A DNA stretch of 64,000 nucleotides from Dactylonectria macrodidyma (lineage: Eukaryota > Ascomycota > Sordariomycetes > Hypocreales > Nectriaceae), in NCBI GenBank assembly GCA_020744425.1, contig JAGMUV010000054.1, positions 62,001 through 126,000 on the forward strand. The letters are read 5' to 3'. Positions 10,335 through 20,088 of the stretch are shown in pieces. The position numbers and the translations under genes were made by a program. The notes under the pieces are model-generated. The model was not told the origin of the DNA. It saw only the letters and a list, made by a program, of their open reading frames with translations, and searched no databases. Numbering within the stretch: the stretch's first letter is position 1; every line of letters starts with the position of its first letter.

Positions 10335-11561
10335 GACAGATGTTCGATTTTTGGGCAGTGTACTGGAGTAGGTAGACTTGGGAAGGAACCATGTTAATAC
10401 TCTTGATGCTAAGGGTGTTGGAATATCACTAACACTGCCAGGGCTAGCGCCAGGATCGTAGGCACCCACGTGTGTAGACCACAGCTAGTAACAGCTGTAA
10501 GGGCACGTGCAGGTGCCTCCCTGCTAGATATAGGGCCACTTCGTGGCCCTATTACCTAGCCTAGATTCTGTTCTTTAGACATCAAGTAAAACACCAAGTT
10601 AACCATCACGGTTTTGACGTCTCACCCGCCCGAAAGAGCAATTGCTATAACAGCAGGATACCTGAGTTATCCAACAAAGGGATTGGAGAGTACGGGGTAG
10701 GTGTTGCAAAATACTATCGACATCTCGTTTACTTAATAACGGGTTGCCACCTATACACAGAGATCTTAGAGTAAAAATGATAGATGGATGTTCTGTGAGA
10801 AATATGACAATAGCTTTAGTTGATAGCTTTAAACACCTGGATGGGTTGAGGTGAGTTAGTCTCGCCGAGCTGGGAAAGTTCTGCAGTGCCTCATCATTTA
10901 CTGCTGTTCCTGCTAGATCGAGTTGCGTAACCTGATGCAGACGTGGCAAAATAGTTTCAAAGACAGAACTTGGTACGCTCAAGCACTCATGAAAGGACAC
11001 TTGAGTTAGTAATAGAGACTTTGGCCAGGAATCTTGGACTAGGCGATGGAAAGACTGCTCGAAGGATGTTGAAGAGCAGCCGCGGAAATCGATAGTACGG
11101 AGGGAGGGCATGCCAAAAAAGAGCTTTGCAAGAACGTCGCGGGTTATGTGATTGTCAATATGCTCCTGAGCAATGAACTCCTGAAGAAATGGAGTCAGCT
11201 GTAGACATTTCATGAGAGTCTTTTGACGTTAAGTTCTGCGCTTGCGTCCTTGCGGCTGCCGTGGAGAAAATGAGAAATGGATTGAAAAGACGAAAATCTA
11301 GACTCCGGACGCAGGAACCTAGGGATGGGCGTCTTTGAATTGTGGTCAAAAATTTGCCTGAGAATGGCAAATTAAAGCTCGTTGGAGCAGAACACGTATA
11401 GCTTTGATATAGACAGCTCGACAAGTAAGTAAAAGGGATATCAAATCAGTAGTCGGAGCAGGACTGCTTCCTGGAGATTGTATAGTAGGAACGGTCATGT
11501 GAACGAGAGATACTATGATCTGTGAGTGAAAACTAGCAAAGTTCGGACATTGCAAAGACAA
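10335..11561 (-). pseudogene. F-box/leucine-rich repeat gene, disrupted
   Basis: On the minus strand, 11561-11400 reads like the end of an F-box (LISLLLTCRAVYIKAIRVLL). A different frame then gives SFNLPFSGKFLTTIQRRP, and from 11213 onward there are LRR-like blocks (LRTIDFRGCSS, VTQLDLAGTAV, LTHLNPSRCLKLS). At least two frameshifts separate these parts. A solo LTR (10416-10676) is inserted in the LRR region; reading across the insertion after removing it and one target copy continues in frame (TLQSL then SIKSINMV). The C-terminus is cut by the piggyBac-type element ending at 10332. F-box/LRR proteins select substrates for SCF ubiquitin ligases. Confidence 0.6.
10416..10676. mobile_element. 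Solo LTR (261 bp, TSD AAGGG)
   Basis: The element begins TGTTGGAATATC and ends TTATCCAACA, so the termini are TG...CA with a 6-bp perfect inverted repeat (TGTTGG/CCAACA). The direct flanks AAGGG are at 10411-10415 and 10677-10681. No internal retrotransposon coding region is attached, so it is a solo LTR left by LTR-LTR recombination. It interrupts the F-box/LRR pseudogene. Confidence 0.9.
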
Positions 11562-12220
11562 CTAACAAAAAATTTCATTCGGTAGTTTCTCCATAGTTTG
11601 GTAGATCTCTCTGCCCAGCAGAGTCCTATTGCGCATTCATCGGCCAACTTGCTGTCAAATTTCCTTTCCGCACCGAGGTTATGGCAGAGTGGCGAAGTCC
11701 GAAGTCACTTCGAGTGTGATGTAATCAGAATGCAGCAGGGTATGCAATTACTGGGGCTATAGGCTTATCGGTACCCTTGTTCTATTGCCTCCAGCTTATT
11801 GTCAACTACCTGACTCACTCTGAGTGGCGTTGACAGGTCTTATAGTTCAAATTCCAATCAATGCACCTGAACTGATTACTGTACTGTAATGTACATGTAT
11901 CCTTGAACTGGAGCCCTTTATCGTCCCCATGATGCATCAGAGCGGACCACTTTTAGGACCAAGACCCACGCTATCACAAGAGATTGATCAGGAAATGGGC
12001 AAATCCTTCACTGCCGTACCATAGACCAATCAAATATTTTCAACTTCACTCCTTTAGTTATGTGCGATCAATCATCACAATCATCATTTAAAGCTATCGT
12101 GACTACCGACCATCCGTGTAACCCTTAATAGATACCAGTAAGCAAGCAAGAAATGAAAAATTTGAAAGGAAAACATCCCTTTATAGATATACATGGCCTT
12201 TCGTATGTTTCATCGATGGT
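11562..12220. other. Intergenic, nothing recognised
   Basis: AT-leaning sequence without a convincing reading frame, terminal repeats or RNA gene. Confidence 0.4.
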
Positions 12221-12616
12221 TTAGTAGTGATATCCACGGCAGGAGGCGTGTCCTCCGTCTCGGCCAGATATTCCGCGTGCGCATTGTGGACAGAGTACCC
12301 AGGCAGCTCCGTGCGAACTGTTGAGCTCACCCGGCAGCTCAGCAAAACCAGTCGGTATGGCTAACTGCGATCTTGTCTTAAGATAATGGTAGTGGTTCTC
12401 TACAATAACCGGTCTGCCATGGAGTGAGGCAGCAAGGAGATTTTTGAACTCCATACATTGCTGTCTCGAGCAGATAAATCGATCTAGGATGCCACTAGAT
12501 TCTTGATGTTGCTTGTTAGACCGGTGTCCTCCACACATAGCGCATTTTATGTCTGTGACTATTCTCTTCGGGTGGAAAGTTTCAATGTGCTGACTTGTTC
12601 GTCTCCGTGCGTCCAT
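12221..12616 (-). CDS. Small Cys-rich hypothetical protein (131 aa)
   Basis: I do not recognise the family. The frame has three Cys pairs or near-pairs, CAMCGGH at about 25-31, CSRQQC at about 49-54 and CPQCARG near residue 110, with His residues between them, suggesting a zinc-binding fold. There is no signal peptide or membrane segment. It may be a terminal exon of a larger gene, since nothing marks the Met at 12616 as the true start. It lies between an F-box/LRR pseudogene and pogo elements. Confidence 0.35.
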   Translation of the reverse strand: MDARRRTSQHIETFHPKRIVTDIKCAMCGGHRSNKQHQESSGILDRFICSRQQCMEFKNLLAASLHGRPVIVENHYHYLKTRSQLAIPTGFAELPGELNSSHGAAWVLCPQCARGISGRDGGHASCRGYHY

Positions 12617-12998
12617 CGACCTTCGAAACTGTTTGCGTCAGATGCATCTTAGAGACGAAGAAAACATACCTGACCTGGCGCGATGCAAAGCTACCCATGG
12701 CTAGTGGAGACGTAATGAAGCGGTGATGAAGTTGAAAATGGAATGGTCGGCCTTGCGTCCCAGCTCTGTGCTCTAGCCTTAAGCAGGTTCCGGGAGGCCT
12801 TGTTTTAAACCCTTGAAGCCCCCATGCAGAGCCTCTGTGCCCGATCGAACTGGCCTTAATTTAGGCTCGGATGACTAGGATTAAGTTCTTATATCTTTCT
12901 CTCCCATGCCATGAAACATTGTCGTCACACCTTCTGGCTTGGCCAGGGTGCTCAAGCGAACGATACTCAGCTTCTGATGTCAGATAGGCTTCAAAATA

Positions 12999-13034
12999 CA
13001 CACACACACACAATTCATTACGCCCGGCGGTTTA
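12999..13034 (-). repeat. Very short LINE 3' end with (CA)n tract
   Basis: A (CA)n run (12999-13012) is followed by ATTCATTACGCCCGGCGG, which resembles the ATTTATTACGCCCGGGAG at the end of the LINE copy at 41.86 kb. The match is short, so this is a weak call: a strongly truncated insertion. Confidence 0.4.
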
Positions 13035-13067
13035 GAACCAATAGGACACTAGTTGCTATTGTGCATA

Positions 13068-13118
13068 ACGTACTTCATCAGTGAGTGGATCAAATCAGTG
13101 AGTGGATCACTTATACTG
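13068..13118. repeat. Remnant terminal repeat of a sister pogo family
   Basis: After TA at 13066-13067 comes ACGTAC, then the 12-mer GTGAGTGGATCA twice at a 17-bp period. The architecture is the same as in the 1,859-bp pogo elements (ACGTAC, then GCATGCGGATCA twice at 17 bp), but the 12-mer differs. No internal part or second end is attached; pogo copy 2 begins three bases later. Confidence 0.65.
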
Positions 13119-13120
13119 TA

Positions 13121-14979
13121 ACGTACATGATAAGCATGCGGATCAAACAAGCATGCGGATCACTTTTCTCAACCACTAATATAAAAACCAAGATTAAAAC
13201 ATAACAAAGCATCTAATCAATTGAAATCAATTGCTATGTTTTCTACAGACGTCTCGGTAGTGACCTGACATCTTCTTGCGTTATGGCCCGTCTTGCCGCA
13301 CTTTCCACAACGCCTTTCCTTCGGTCGCGCCGATCCTCCTCGACCTCGACTTCTCGATGATTCGGCCACCAGCTGCGCATCAACATCCTTCTGATCAATT
13401 GCACCCCTTCCCTCATCTACAGTCATTTTCCCTCCATTACGCAAGCGCGTTCTTTGTGCTCTGCGCCGCCTGCTAAGGGTCTCATTCGCCTGTCGAAGGA
13501 TCTGGTTCTCAGACTTTAATAACGCCATCTGATGCATCATTGCCTTTGTTCCCTTAGAAAGTGATTCAATAGCCTCTAAAATAGATGCTGGAGAGCTGCT
13601 CTGATGTCTTCTAACTCGTCTTTTAAGGTATTCAGACTGAGAGCTAGCCTCAAGGACGGTCTTTGGCGTCTTCGACACCCAAGGGTCGGGAAGCCTAGCC
13701 TCCTCCTCGACAGGTGTTGGAGTCCGTAGCTGCACGTCAAGCTTTGAAAGCACATTTTCTGGGTCGAGAGGAACAAGCCCGGCTCCTCTAAAACCTCCTT
13801 GTATGTTGCCTTTTGTCATTGCGGCTTGAAAGGCAGAGTAAAAGGCCGGGAAGAACTCGGTCTTCGAAATATGGGTTATAGAGCATCTGATCAAATGCTC
13901 TATTTCTCGGCCGTAGGCCGTTTTGAGCGGTCCAAAGCACCCGACGTCAAGAGGCTGAAGTAGATGAGACGAATGAGGTGGCATACAAAGCGTGATGATG
14001 CTGTTTTCCTCGCAATATGCCTCGAAGTCGGCCGAGTGGTGGCTTTCATGCCCATCGAGGATCAGAAGGCGATATCGACCATTTGATCGGGCCTTTGTGT
14101 GCTCATCAAAGTGCTTCAGCCACTCGAGACCGGTGTCATTGTCCGTCCACCCATTTTGAGTCGTCGCAATAGCCCAATCGCCCGGGATGTTGCGTTCTTC
14201 ATATCAATTGGCGAGGTGATATTGACCCGCAACCACAATGAACGGCTGGACCGCCCAGCCTTCCGCGTTGATCGCCTGGATGACCGTAACCCATTCCCGG
14301 TTTCCAGGTTGGACTGATTTCGGTCTTCCACGCCTTTCTGCGCCTGTGACAACTATTCCGCTTGCAATCATGCCCATCATAAAGCCAGTCTCGTCAAAGT
14401 TGTAGATATCGGCGAGGGCGATGCCGTATTTCGCGATTGTGTTCTCTACAAGCCTAAACCAATCGCGAATAATAGTCGGATCTTCGCATTTGGCCCTCTG
14501 ATAGTCGTATTTACGATTAAAACGCGTCTTAAGCTCTAGGTGCCGCTTGACGAAGTTTGAAGCCCAGCGCTTGCCGACAGGTGACGCGTCGCGGTCGGCG
14601 AGCAGTCGGTTGGCCATTTCTTCCACACCACGAAGCCGCGGGGGAAACCCTCGCGAATCTAGGTCGAGAACATACTGAACAATAATCTGCTCCTCTAGAT
14701 CAGATAGTTTGCGTGATTTAGGAATCCAATCACTTCGAGAAGGAATGCCATTATATCGGCGCCATAGTATTGTGTAGGTAACTTCATAGATCTTTGCGGC
14801 TCGTCGGAGGCTTAATTTTGGGTTATTTTGAAGGGCTTGAAGAGCAAGAAGGACATTTCCCTCTTTATTTAATCGTGACATGTTTTGTGGTTGAGAAACA
14901 ATTGATCAGATGGAAAGAGGAGAGATTGAGGGATTTTTGATCCGCATGCTTGTTTGATCCGCATGCTTATCATGTACGT
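13121..14979 (-). mobile_element. pogo element copy 2 (1,859 bp), inverted to copy 3
   Basis: Terminal repeats are as in copy 1; TA flanks lie at 13119-13120 and 14980-14981. The length equals copies 1 and 3 exactly. Translations on both strands are identical to those of copy 3 (18048-19906), and the stretches I compared base by base show no differences. Together they form a 1,859-bp inverted repeat around 3,068 bp containing the F-box/ankyrin gene. Confidence 0.93.
13217..14881 (-). pseudogene. pogo transposase with one nonsense codon
   Basis: The frame is open from 14881 to 13217 apart from one TGA at about 14204-14206, at the codon equivalent to W226 of the intact copy (HLAN, stop, YEERN). 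N-terminal helix-turn-helix regions, the catalytic Asp positions (NFDETGF, LILDGHES, LQPLDVGCFG) and a C-terminal CCHC knuckle (CGKCGKTGHNARRC) are all kept. As written it makes a 225-residue DNA-binding fragment lacking two of the three catalytic Asp. Such a product could bind ends without cutting, but that is speculation. Mobilisation must have come from another source, for example the intact copy at 926-2545. Confidence 0.93.
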
Positions 14980-15064
14980 TATATGCAAATTCATATAGAA
15001 CAGAAGATCGAAGGCTATTGGAAGGTTTCTAAAGCAGGGGAATTCGTCTCCTCTCACCCAGTGA

Positions 15065-15253
15065 CTAATTGGATGTCGTATGACCGGTTCCAGCTACTAT
15101 CACGGCATCTTCGTCTCTGACTTCACAATGGTCGATCAGTGCCCTAATGCCACCTTCTACGGCGGCACCTACAGCCGGGTCAACGCCTGGTCTGACCACA
15201 TACAGCTTACGTCTACTGTCAATACCAAGTCGCTCGCTCACAAAATGAGGCAA
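15065..15253 (-). pseudogene. Unidentified C-terminal protein fragment
   Basis: The frame reads SERLGIDSRRKLYVVRPGVD, a Gly/Ala-rich helix, then EDAVIVAGTGHTTSN. The ending resembles the GDxVVVxxG-x-GHTNT pattern at the C-terminus of fungal pyruvate kinases, so it may be a decayed 3' piece of such a gene. This is a weak motif guess. The rest of 14982-15611 holds nothing I recognise. Confidence 0.2.
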
Positions 15254-15611
15254 GAATCACTTTCATCGTGAACTTGTTCACGATGAGAGTGAACGACCAC
15301 AACTAGCATCAGGCAGCAGCCTGCTACCTATGATATCGGCAGATTGAACATAGGTATAAGAGACCGACCTTCGTCGCTCCTTTGGATAGAAAATCAAGAG
15401 TCTTTCGTTGCCCGATTCACAGGGGATCTTCTTCCCGATCGTTGTTCAGTCATCCAAATAATCGTGTCGTGCGACAGGTATGTTGCGGGGGAATATTCTG
15501 AGCCACGAACTTCTGACACTAAACGTACAATAATATTATTATCCCTGTTTAAGCTCCTCCCTTTATTCATCTCATCTACATACTTCTACTTCGTTAGCAG
15601 TTTCCGAAATA

Positions 15612-17861
15612 TTAGGTCCGGCTCAACAGTACGTGCATGCAATTCCGGCACCTAATACCTATGCTAAAGCACTCTGCGCACAAGTCGAAATCCCCGCCAT
15701 CACAAAGCTTGCAATAGCAGACGGAACTATCCGAGATGCTCAGCGTACAGGCGTCGCACCAAGCAGATTCATGACTGAACGGAATAGAAATGGTGCCAAT
15801 AGGATTCAAGTCATCGTGAATCGAGCTGCCAGTCCGTTTGGCATGTTGTACCAAGAGCTGGAGGACCCCAGAATTGCCAGTGCGCCGCGCCCACCATGTC
15901 AAAGTTCGACCGAAGCCATCTTGAACTTGAAATGCCATGGCTCCTGCGGCGAGTAAGAGCTCTACCACGTCGGCATGGCCGTTCCTCACTGCAGCAAATA
16001 ACGCTGTCGAGCCATACCAGTCTGTGCTTTCCAGGGGTATCCGGCCAACCGTAATGAGAACTTCTACCACGTCATGATATCCGCTTCTAGAAGCTAAGAA
16101 TAGTGCTGTCCGGCGCTTATTGTCCGCCATGGTGACTTGATTGTTGGGAACTCTGAGCAGCAGCTTGACCAGTTCGACGTGTCCCTTATATGACGCTGCA
16201 TGAAGTGGTGTCCATCCCGTGTTGTCGGCAACCGTGACATCGACTCCCTTCTCGAGGAGCAGCTTAACCACCTCGATGTGCCCTTCATCTGACGCTGCAT
16301 GTAACGGCGTCCGTGCGTACTTGTCCTTTTCGTCCACGTCGACCCTACCAGTGTCGAGCAGCAACTTGACGACCGCTTCGCTCCCCTTTGCTGCCGCCCA
16401 CCACAGCGGTGTCCGTCCGTCCTTGTCCTTGGCGTCCGCGTCGACCTTGCCGGTGTCGAGCAGCAGCTTGACGATCGCCTCGCTCCCCTTCGATACCGCC
16501 CACCACAGTGGCGTCCATCCGTCCTTGTCCTTGGCGTCCGCGTCGACCTTGCCGGTGTCGAGCAGCAGCTTGACAAGGGTCTCGCGCCCGTTCTCAACGG
16601 CCCACGATAGCGGCGTCCGACCATGGTTGGTATCCTTCGAGTCCACATCGACACCTTCGACATCGAGCAGCAGCTTGACGACCGCCTCGTGCCCGTTCCC
16701 GGCGGCCAACGATAGCGGCGTTACACCATACTCATCCTTCGGGTCCCCATCGACACCTTCGATAGCAAGCAGCAGCTTGACGACCGCCTCGCTCCCCTTC
16801 TCTGCCGCTATGGACAGCGGCGTCCGTCCGTCCTTGTCCTTGGTGTCCGGGTCGGCCCTGCCGGTGTCGAGCAGCAGCTTGACGACCGCCTCGCTCCCCT
16901 TCTCTACCGCCCAGGACAGCGGTGTCCGTCCGTCTCCATCCTTGGCGTCCGGGCGGTCGTCGAGCAGCAGCTTGACGACCGCCTCGCTCCCCTTGTATGC
17001 CGCTACGAACAGCGGCGTCGACCCGTCTCTATCCTTGGCGTCCGGGTCGGCCTTGCCGGTGTCGAGCAGCAGCTTGACAAGGGCCTCGTGCCCGCTCGCG
17101 GCGGCCTGCCATAGCGGCGTCCGACCATAGTGGGTATCCTTCGAGTCCACATCGACACCTTCGACATCGAGCAGCAGCTTGACAACGGCCTCGTGCCCGT
17201 TCCCGGCGGCCAACGATAGCGGCGTTACACCATAGTCAGCTTTCGGGTCCCCATCGACACCTTTGATAGCAAGCAGCAGCTTGACAACGGCCTCGTGCCC
17301 GTACGCGGCGGCCCACGATAGCGGTGTCCGACCATGGTTATCCGTCGAGTCCACATCGACACCTTCGACATCGAGCAGCAGCTTGACAACAGCCTCGCAC
17401 CCGTTCTTGGCGGCCCACCATAGCGGCGTCCGACCATAGCCATCCTTCGGGTCCACATCGACACCTTCGATAGCAAGCAGCAGCTTGACCACATCCTCGT
17501 GTCCCTCCTTAGCCGCTACCATGAGTGGTGTCCCACCTCCGGCCCAAGCTTGAACATCAGCTCCCCAATTCAACGCCTTTCTAGCGGTCGTCTCCTGCCC
17601 GTGTTTTGCGGCCCAAAAGACTGCCGAGCTCCCGCCCCATTGTGCATTATAATGATAAAGATATTTATCCAGGAGATGATAGAGGCAGCGGTTTGCTCGG
17701 CTGAGGGAGCTTATGTCTGTCTCTGAGTCCAAGCGCTCCACTATAGAGAGTACCAATTCATTTGGGAAATCCGACAGCCGCATTTTCAAACCCATCGGTT
17801 TTTCGATGGATGCAAAGGTGATTTGACTCGAGGGGGTAGTGCAATTCCAGGGCGGTGTCAA
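15612..17861 (-). CDS. F-box / ankyrin-repeat / ZZ zinc-finger protein (749 aa)
   Basis: Domain order: a short N-terminal lead, an F-box-like segment (LSDFPNELVLSIVERL, about 28-65), around 16 ankyrin repeats (about 75-680) and a C-terminal ZZ-like finger (CDAC, CKLC, CAEC pairs, about 700-745). By family, the F-box would link to SCF ubiquitin ligase, and the ankyrin array and finger would bind partners. Several ankyrin units are almost identical, for example SEAVVKLLLDTG with DKDGRTPL, repeating about every 102 bp in the DNA, which points to recent expansion or gene conversion. Possible starts are Met1 (17861), Met23 (17795) and Met27 (17783); the last lies next to the F-box. The frame is intact. 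It sits between two inverted pogo copies and has a broken paralogue at 25.1 kb. Confidence 0.85.
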   Translation of the reverse strand: MTPPWNCTTPSSQITFASIEKPMGLKMRLSDFPNELVLSIVERLDSETDISSLSRANRCLYHLLDKYLYHYNAQWGGSSAVFWAAKHGQETTARKALNWGADVQAWAGGGTPLMVAAKEGHEDVVKLLLAIEGVDVDPKDGYGRTPLWWAAKNGCEAVVKLLLDVEGVDVDSTDNHGRTPLSWAAAYGHEAVVKLLLAIKGVDGDPKADYGVTPLSLAAGNGHEAVVKLLLDVEGVDVDSKDTHYGRTPLWQAAASGHEALVKLLLDTGKADPDAKDRDGSTPLFVAAYKGSEAVVKLLLDDRPDAKDGDGRTPLSWAVEKGSEAVVKLLLDTGRADPDTKDKDGRTPLSIAAEKGSEAVVKLLLAIEGVDGDPKDEYGVTPLSLAAGNGHEAVVKLLLDVEGVDVDSKDTNHGRTPLSWAVENGRETLVKLLLDTGKVDADAKDKDGWTPLWWAVSKGSEAIVKLLLDTGKVDADAKDKDGRTPLWWAAAKGSEAVVKLLLDTGRVDVDEKDKYARTPLHAASDEGHIEVVKLLLEKGVDVTVADNTGWTPLHAASYKGHVELVKLLLRVPNNQVTMADNKRRTALFLASRSGYHDVVEVLITVGRIPLESTDWYGSTALFAAVRNGHADVVELLLAAGAMAFQVQDGFGRTLTWWARRTGNSGVLQLLVQHAKRTGSSIHDDLNPIGTISIPFSHESAWCDACTLSISDSSVCYCKLCDGGDFDLCAECFSIGIRCRNCMHVLLSRT

Positions 17862-18047
17862 TTGCCTTTAGGTGTAGGTGGAAACAGGGGTGGATCTTGG
17901 GGATGTTGGGAGAGGGCGACTTCTATTTTATTGTAGAGAGCAAAACGGTTGGTTTTCTAGCTCCAGAACATTAGCAGTCACCCCCTTTTTCTCCACAGGG
18001 ACAGCGGGCGGAGCTTATGTTGGTCTTGCCTTCGTAAAATGTCCGTA

Positions 18048-19906
18048 ACGTACATGATAAGCATGCGGATCAAACAAGCATGCGGATCAAAAATCCCTCA
18101 ATCTCTCCTCTTTCCATCTGATCAATTGTTTCTCAACCACAAAACATGTCACGATTAAATAAAGAGGGAAATGTCCTTCTTGCTCTTCAAGCCCTTCAAA
18201 ATAACCCAAAATTAAGCCTCCGACGAGCCGCAAAGATCTATGAAGTTACCTACACAATACTATGGCGCCGATATAATGGCATTCCTTCTCGAAGTGATTG
18301 GATTCCTAAATCACGCAAACTATCTGATCTAGAGGAGCAGATTATTGTTCAGTATGTTCTCGACCTAGATTCGCGAGGGTTTCCCCCGCGGCTTCGTGGT
18401 GTGGAAGAAATGGCCAACCGACTGCTCGCCGACCGCGACGCGTCACCTGTCGGCAAGCGCTGGGCTTCAAACTTCGTCAAGCGGCACCTAGAGCTTAAGA
18501 CGCGTTTTAATCGTAAATACGACTATCAGAGGGCCAAATGCGAAGATCCGACTATTATTCGCGATTGGTTTAGGCTTGTAGAGAACACAATCGCGAAATA
18601 CGGCATCGCCCTCGCCGATATCTACAACTTTGACGAGACTGGCTTTATGATGGGCATGATTGCAAGCGGAATAGTTGTCACAGGCGCAGAAAGGCGTGGA
18701 AGACCGAAATCAGTCCAACCTGGAAACCGGGAATGGGTTACGGTCATCCAGGCGATCAACGCGGAAGGCTGGGCGGTCCAGCCGTTCATTGTGGTTGCGG
18801 GTCAATATCACCTCGCCAATTGATATGAAGAACGCAACATCCCGGGCGATTGGGCTATTGCGACGACTCAAAATGGGTGGACGGACAATGACACCGGTCT
18901 CGAGTGGCTGAAGCACTTTGATGAGCACACAAAGGCCCGATCAAATGGTCGATATCGCCTTCTGATCCTCGATGGGCATGAAAGCCACCACTCGGCCGAC
19001 TTCGAGGCATATTGCGAGGAAAACAGCATCATCACGCTTTGTATGCCACCTCATTCGTCTCATCTACTTCAGCCTCTTGACGTCGGGTGCTTTGGACCGC
19101 TCAAAACGGCCTACGGCCGAGAAATAGAGCATTTGATCAGATGCTCTATAACCCATATTTCGAAGACCGAGTTCTTCCCGGCCTTTTACTCTGCCTTTCA
19201 AGCCGCAATGACAAAAGGCAACATACAAGGAGGTTTTAGAGGAGCCGGGCTTGTTCCTCTCGACCCAGAAAATGTGCTTTCAAAGCTTGACGTGCAGCTA
19301 CGGACTCCAACACCTGTCGAGGAGGAGGCTAGGCTTCCCGACCCTTGGGTGTCGAAGACGCCAAAGACCGTCCTTGAGGCTAGCTCTCAGTCTGAATACC
19401 TTAAAAGACGAGTTAGAAGACATCAGAGCAGCTCTCCAGCATCTATTTTAGAGGCTATTGAATCACTTTCTAAGGGAACAAAGGCAATGATGCATCAGAT
19501 GGCGTTATTAAAGTCTGAGAACCAGATCCTTCGACAGGCGAATGAGACCCTTAGCAGGCGGCGCAGAGCACAAAGAACGCGCTTGCGTAATGGAGGGAAA
19601 ATGACTGTAGATGAGGGAAGGGGTGCAATTGATCAGAAGGATGTTGATGCGCAGCTGGTGGCCGAATCATCGAGAAGTCGAGGTCGAGGAGGATCGGCGC
19701 GACCGAAGGAAAGGCGTTGTGGAAAGTGCGGCAAGACGGGCCATAACGCAAGAAGATGTCAGGTCACTACCGAGACGTCTGTAGAAAACATAGCAATTGA
19801 TTTCAATTGATTAGATGCTTTGTTATGTTTTAATCTTGGTTTTTATATTAGTGGTTGAGAAAAGTGATCCGCATGCTTGTTTGATCCGCATGCTTATCAT
19901 GTACGT
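18048..19906 (+). mobile_element. pogo element copy 3 (1,859 bp)
   Basis: Same terminal repeats and length as copies 1 and 2; TA flanks at 18046-18047 and 19907-19908. Its orientation is opposite to copy 2 and it appears identical to it, including the nonsense codon. Identity over this length means recent duplication and no repeat-induced point mutation since. Confidence 0.93.
18146..19810 (+). pseudogene. pogo transposase with the same nonsense codon
   Basis: Reading runs from 18146 to a TGA at 18821-18823 (residue 226), then stays open in the same frame to the stop at 19808-19810. I read the interval between stop and the downstream Met at 19043 and found no further stop (YEERN, NGWTDND, LLILDGHES). 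Domain content is as in copy 2. The shared stop shows that the mutation predates the duplication of copies 2 and 3. Confidence 0.93.
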
Positions 19907-20088
19907 TATGTAAAAATGAAAATTCGGCCTAATGTTGGTCCGAGCACGGCAAGATTAAGTGCATGAACGGACGATGACGTAACTGATGAGGTTGTGGAGT
20001 CTGAGGCCTCACACCCCTCTATCAGCCTAGCCTTTGGCGTGAGTTGTGCACTGGCATGGGTATTCTTGTGAATTTTAAGGTAGAATTA

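Noticed and set aside
16219..17130. 303-codon plus-strand frame rich in Ser
   Set aside because: Antisense shadow of the ankyrin repeats; its repetition mirrors the repeats on the true strand.
18820..18823. Nonsense codon as a repeat-induced point mutation
   Set aside because: The change TGG to TGA is in CpC context on the other strand, and there are no further C-to-T changes between the copies.
13121..19906. Composite transposon carrying the ankyrin gene between two pogo copies
   Set aside because: Each copy has its own TA duplication, so they inserted separately; nothing shows joint movement.
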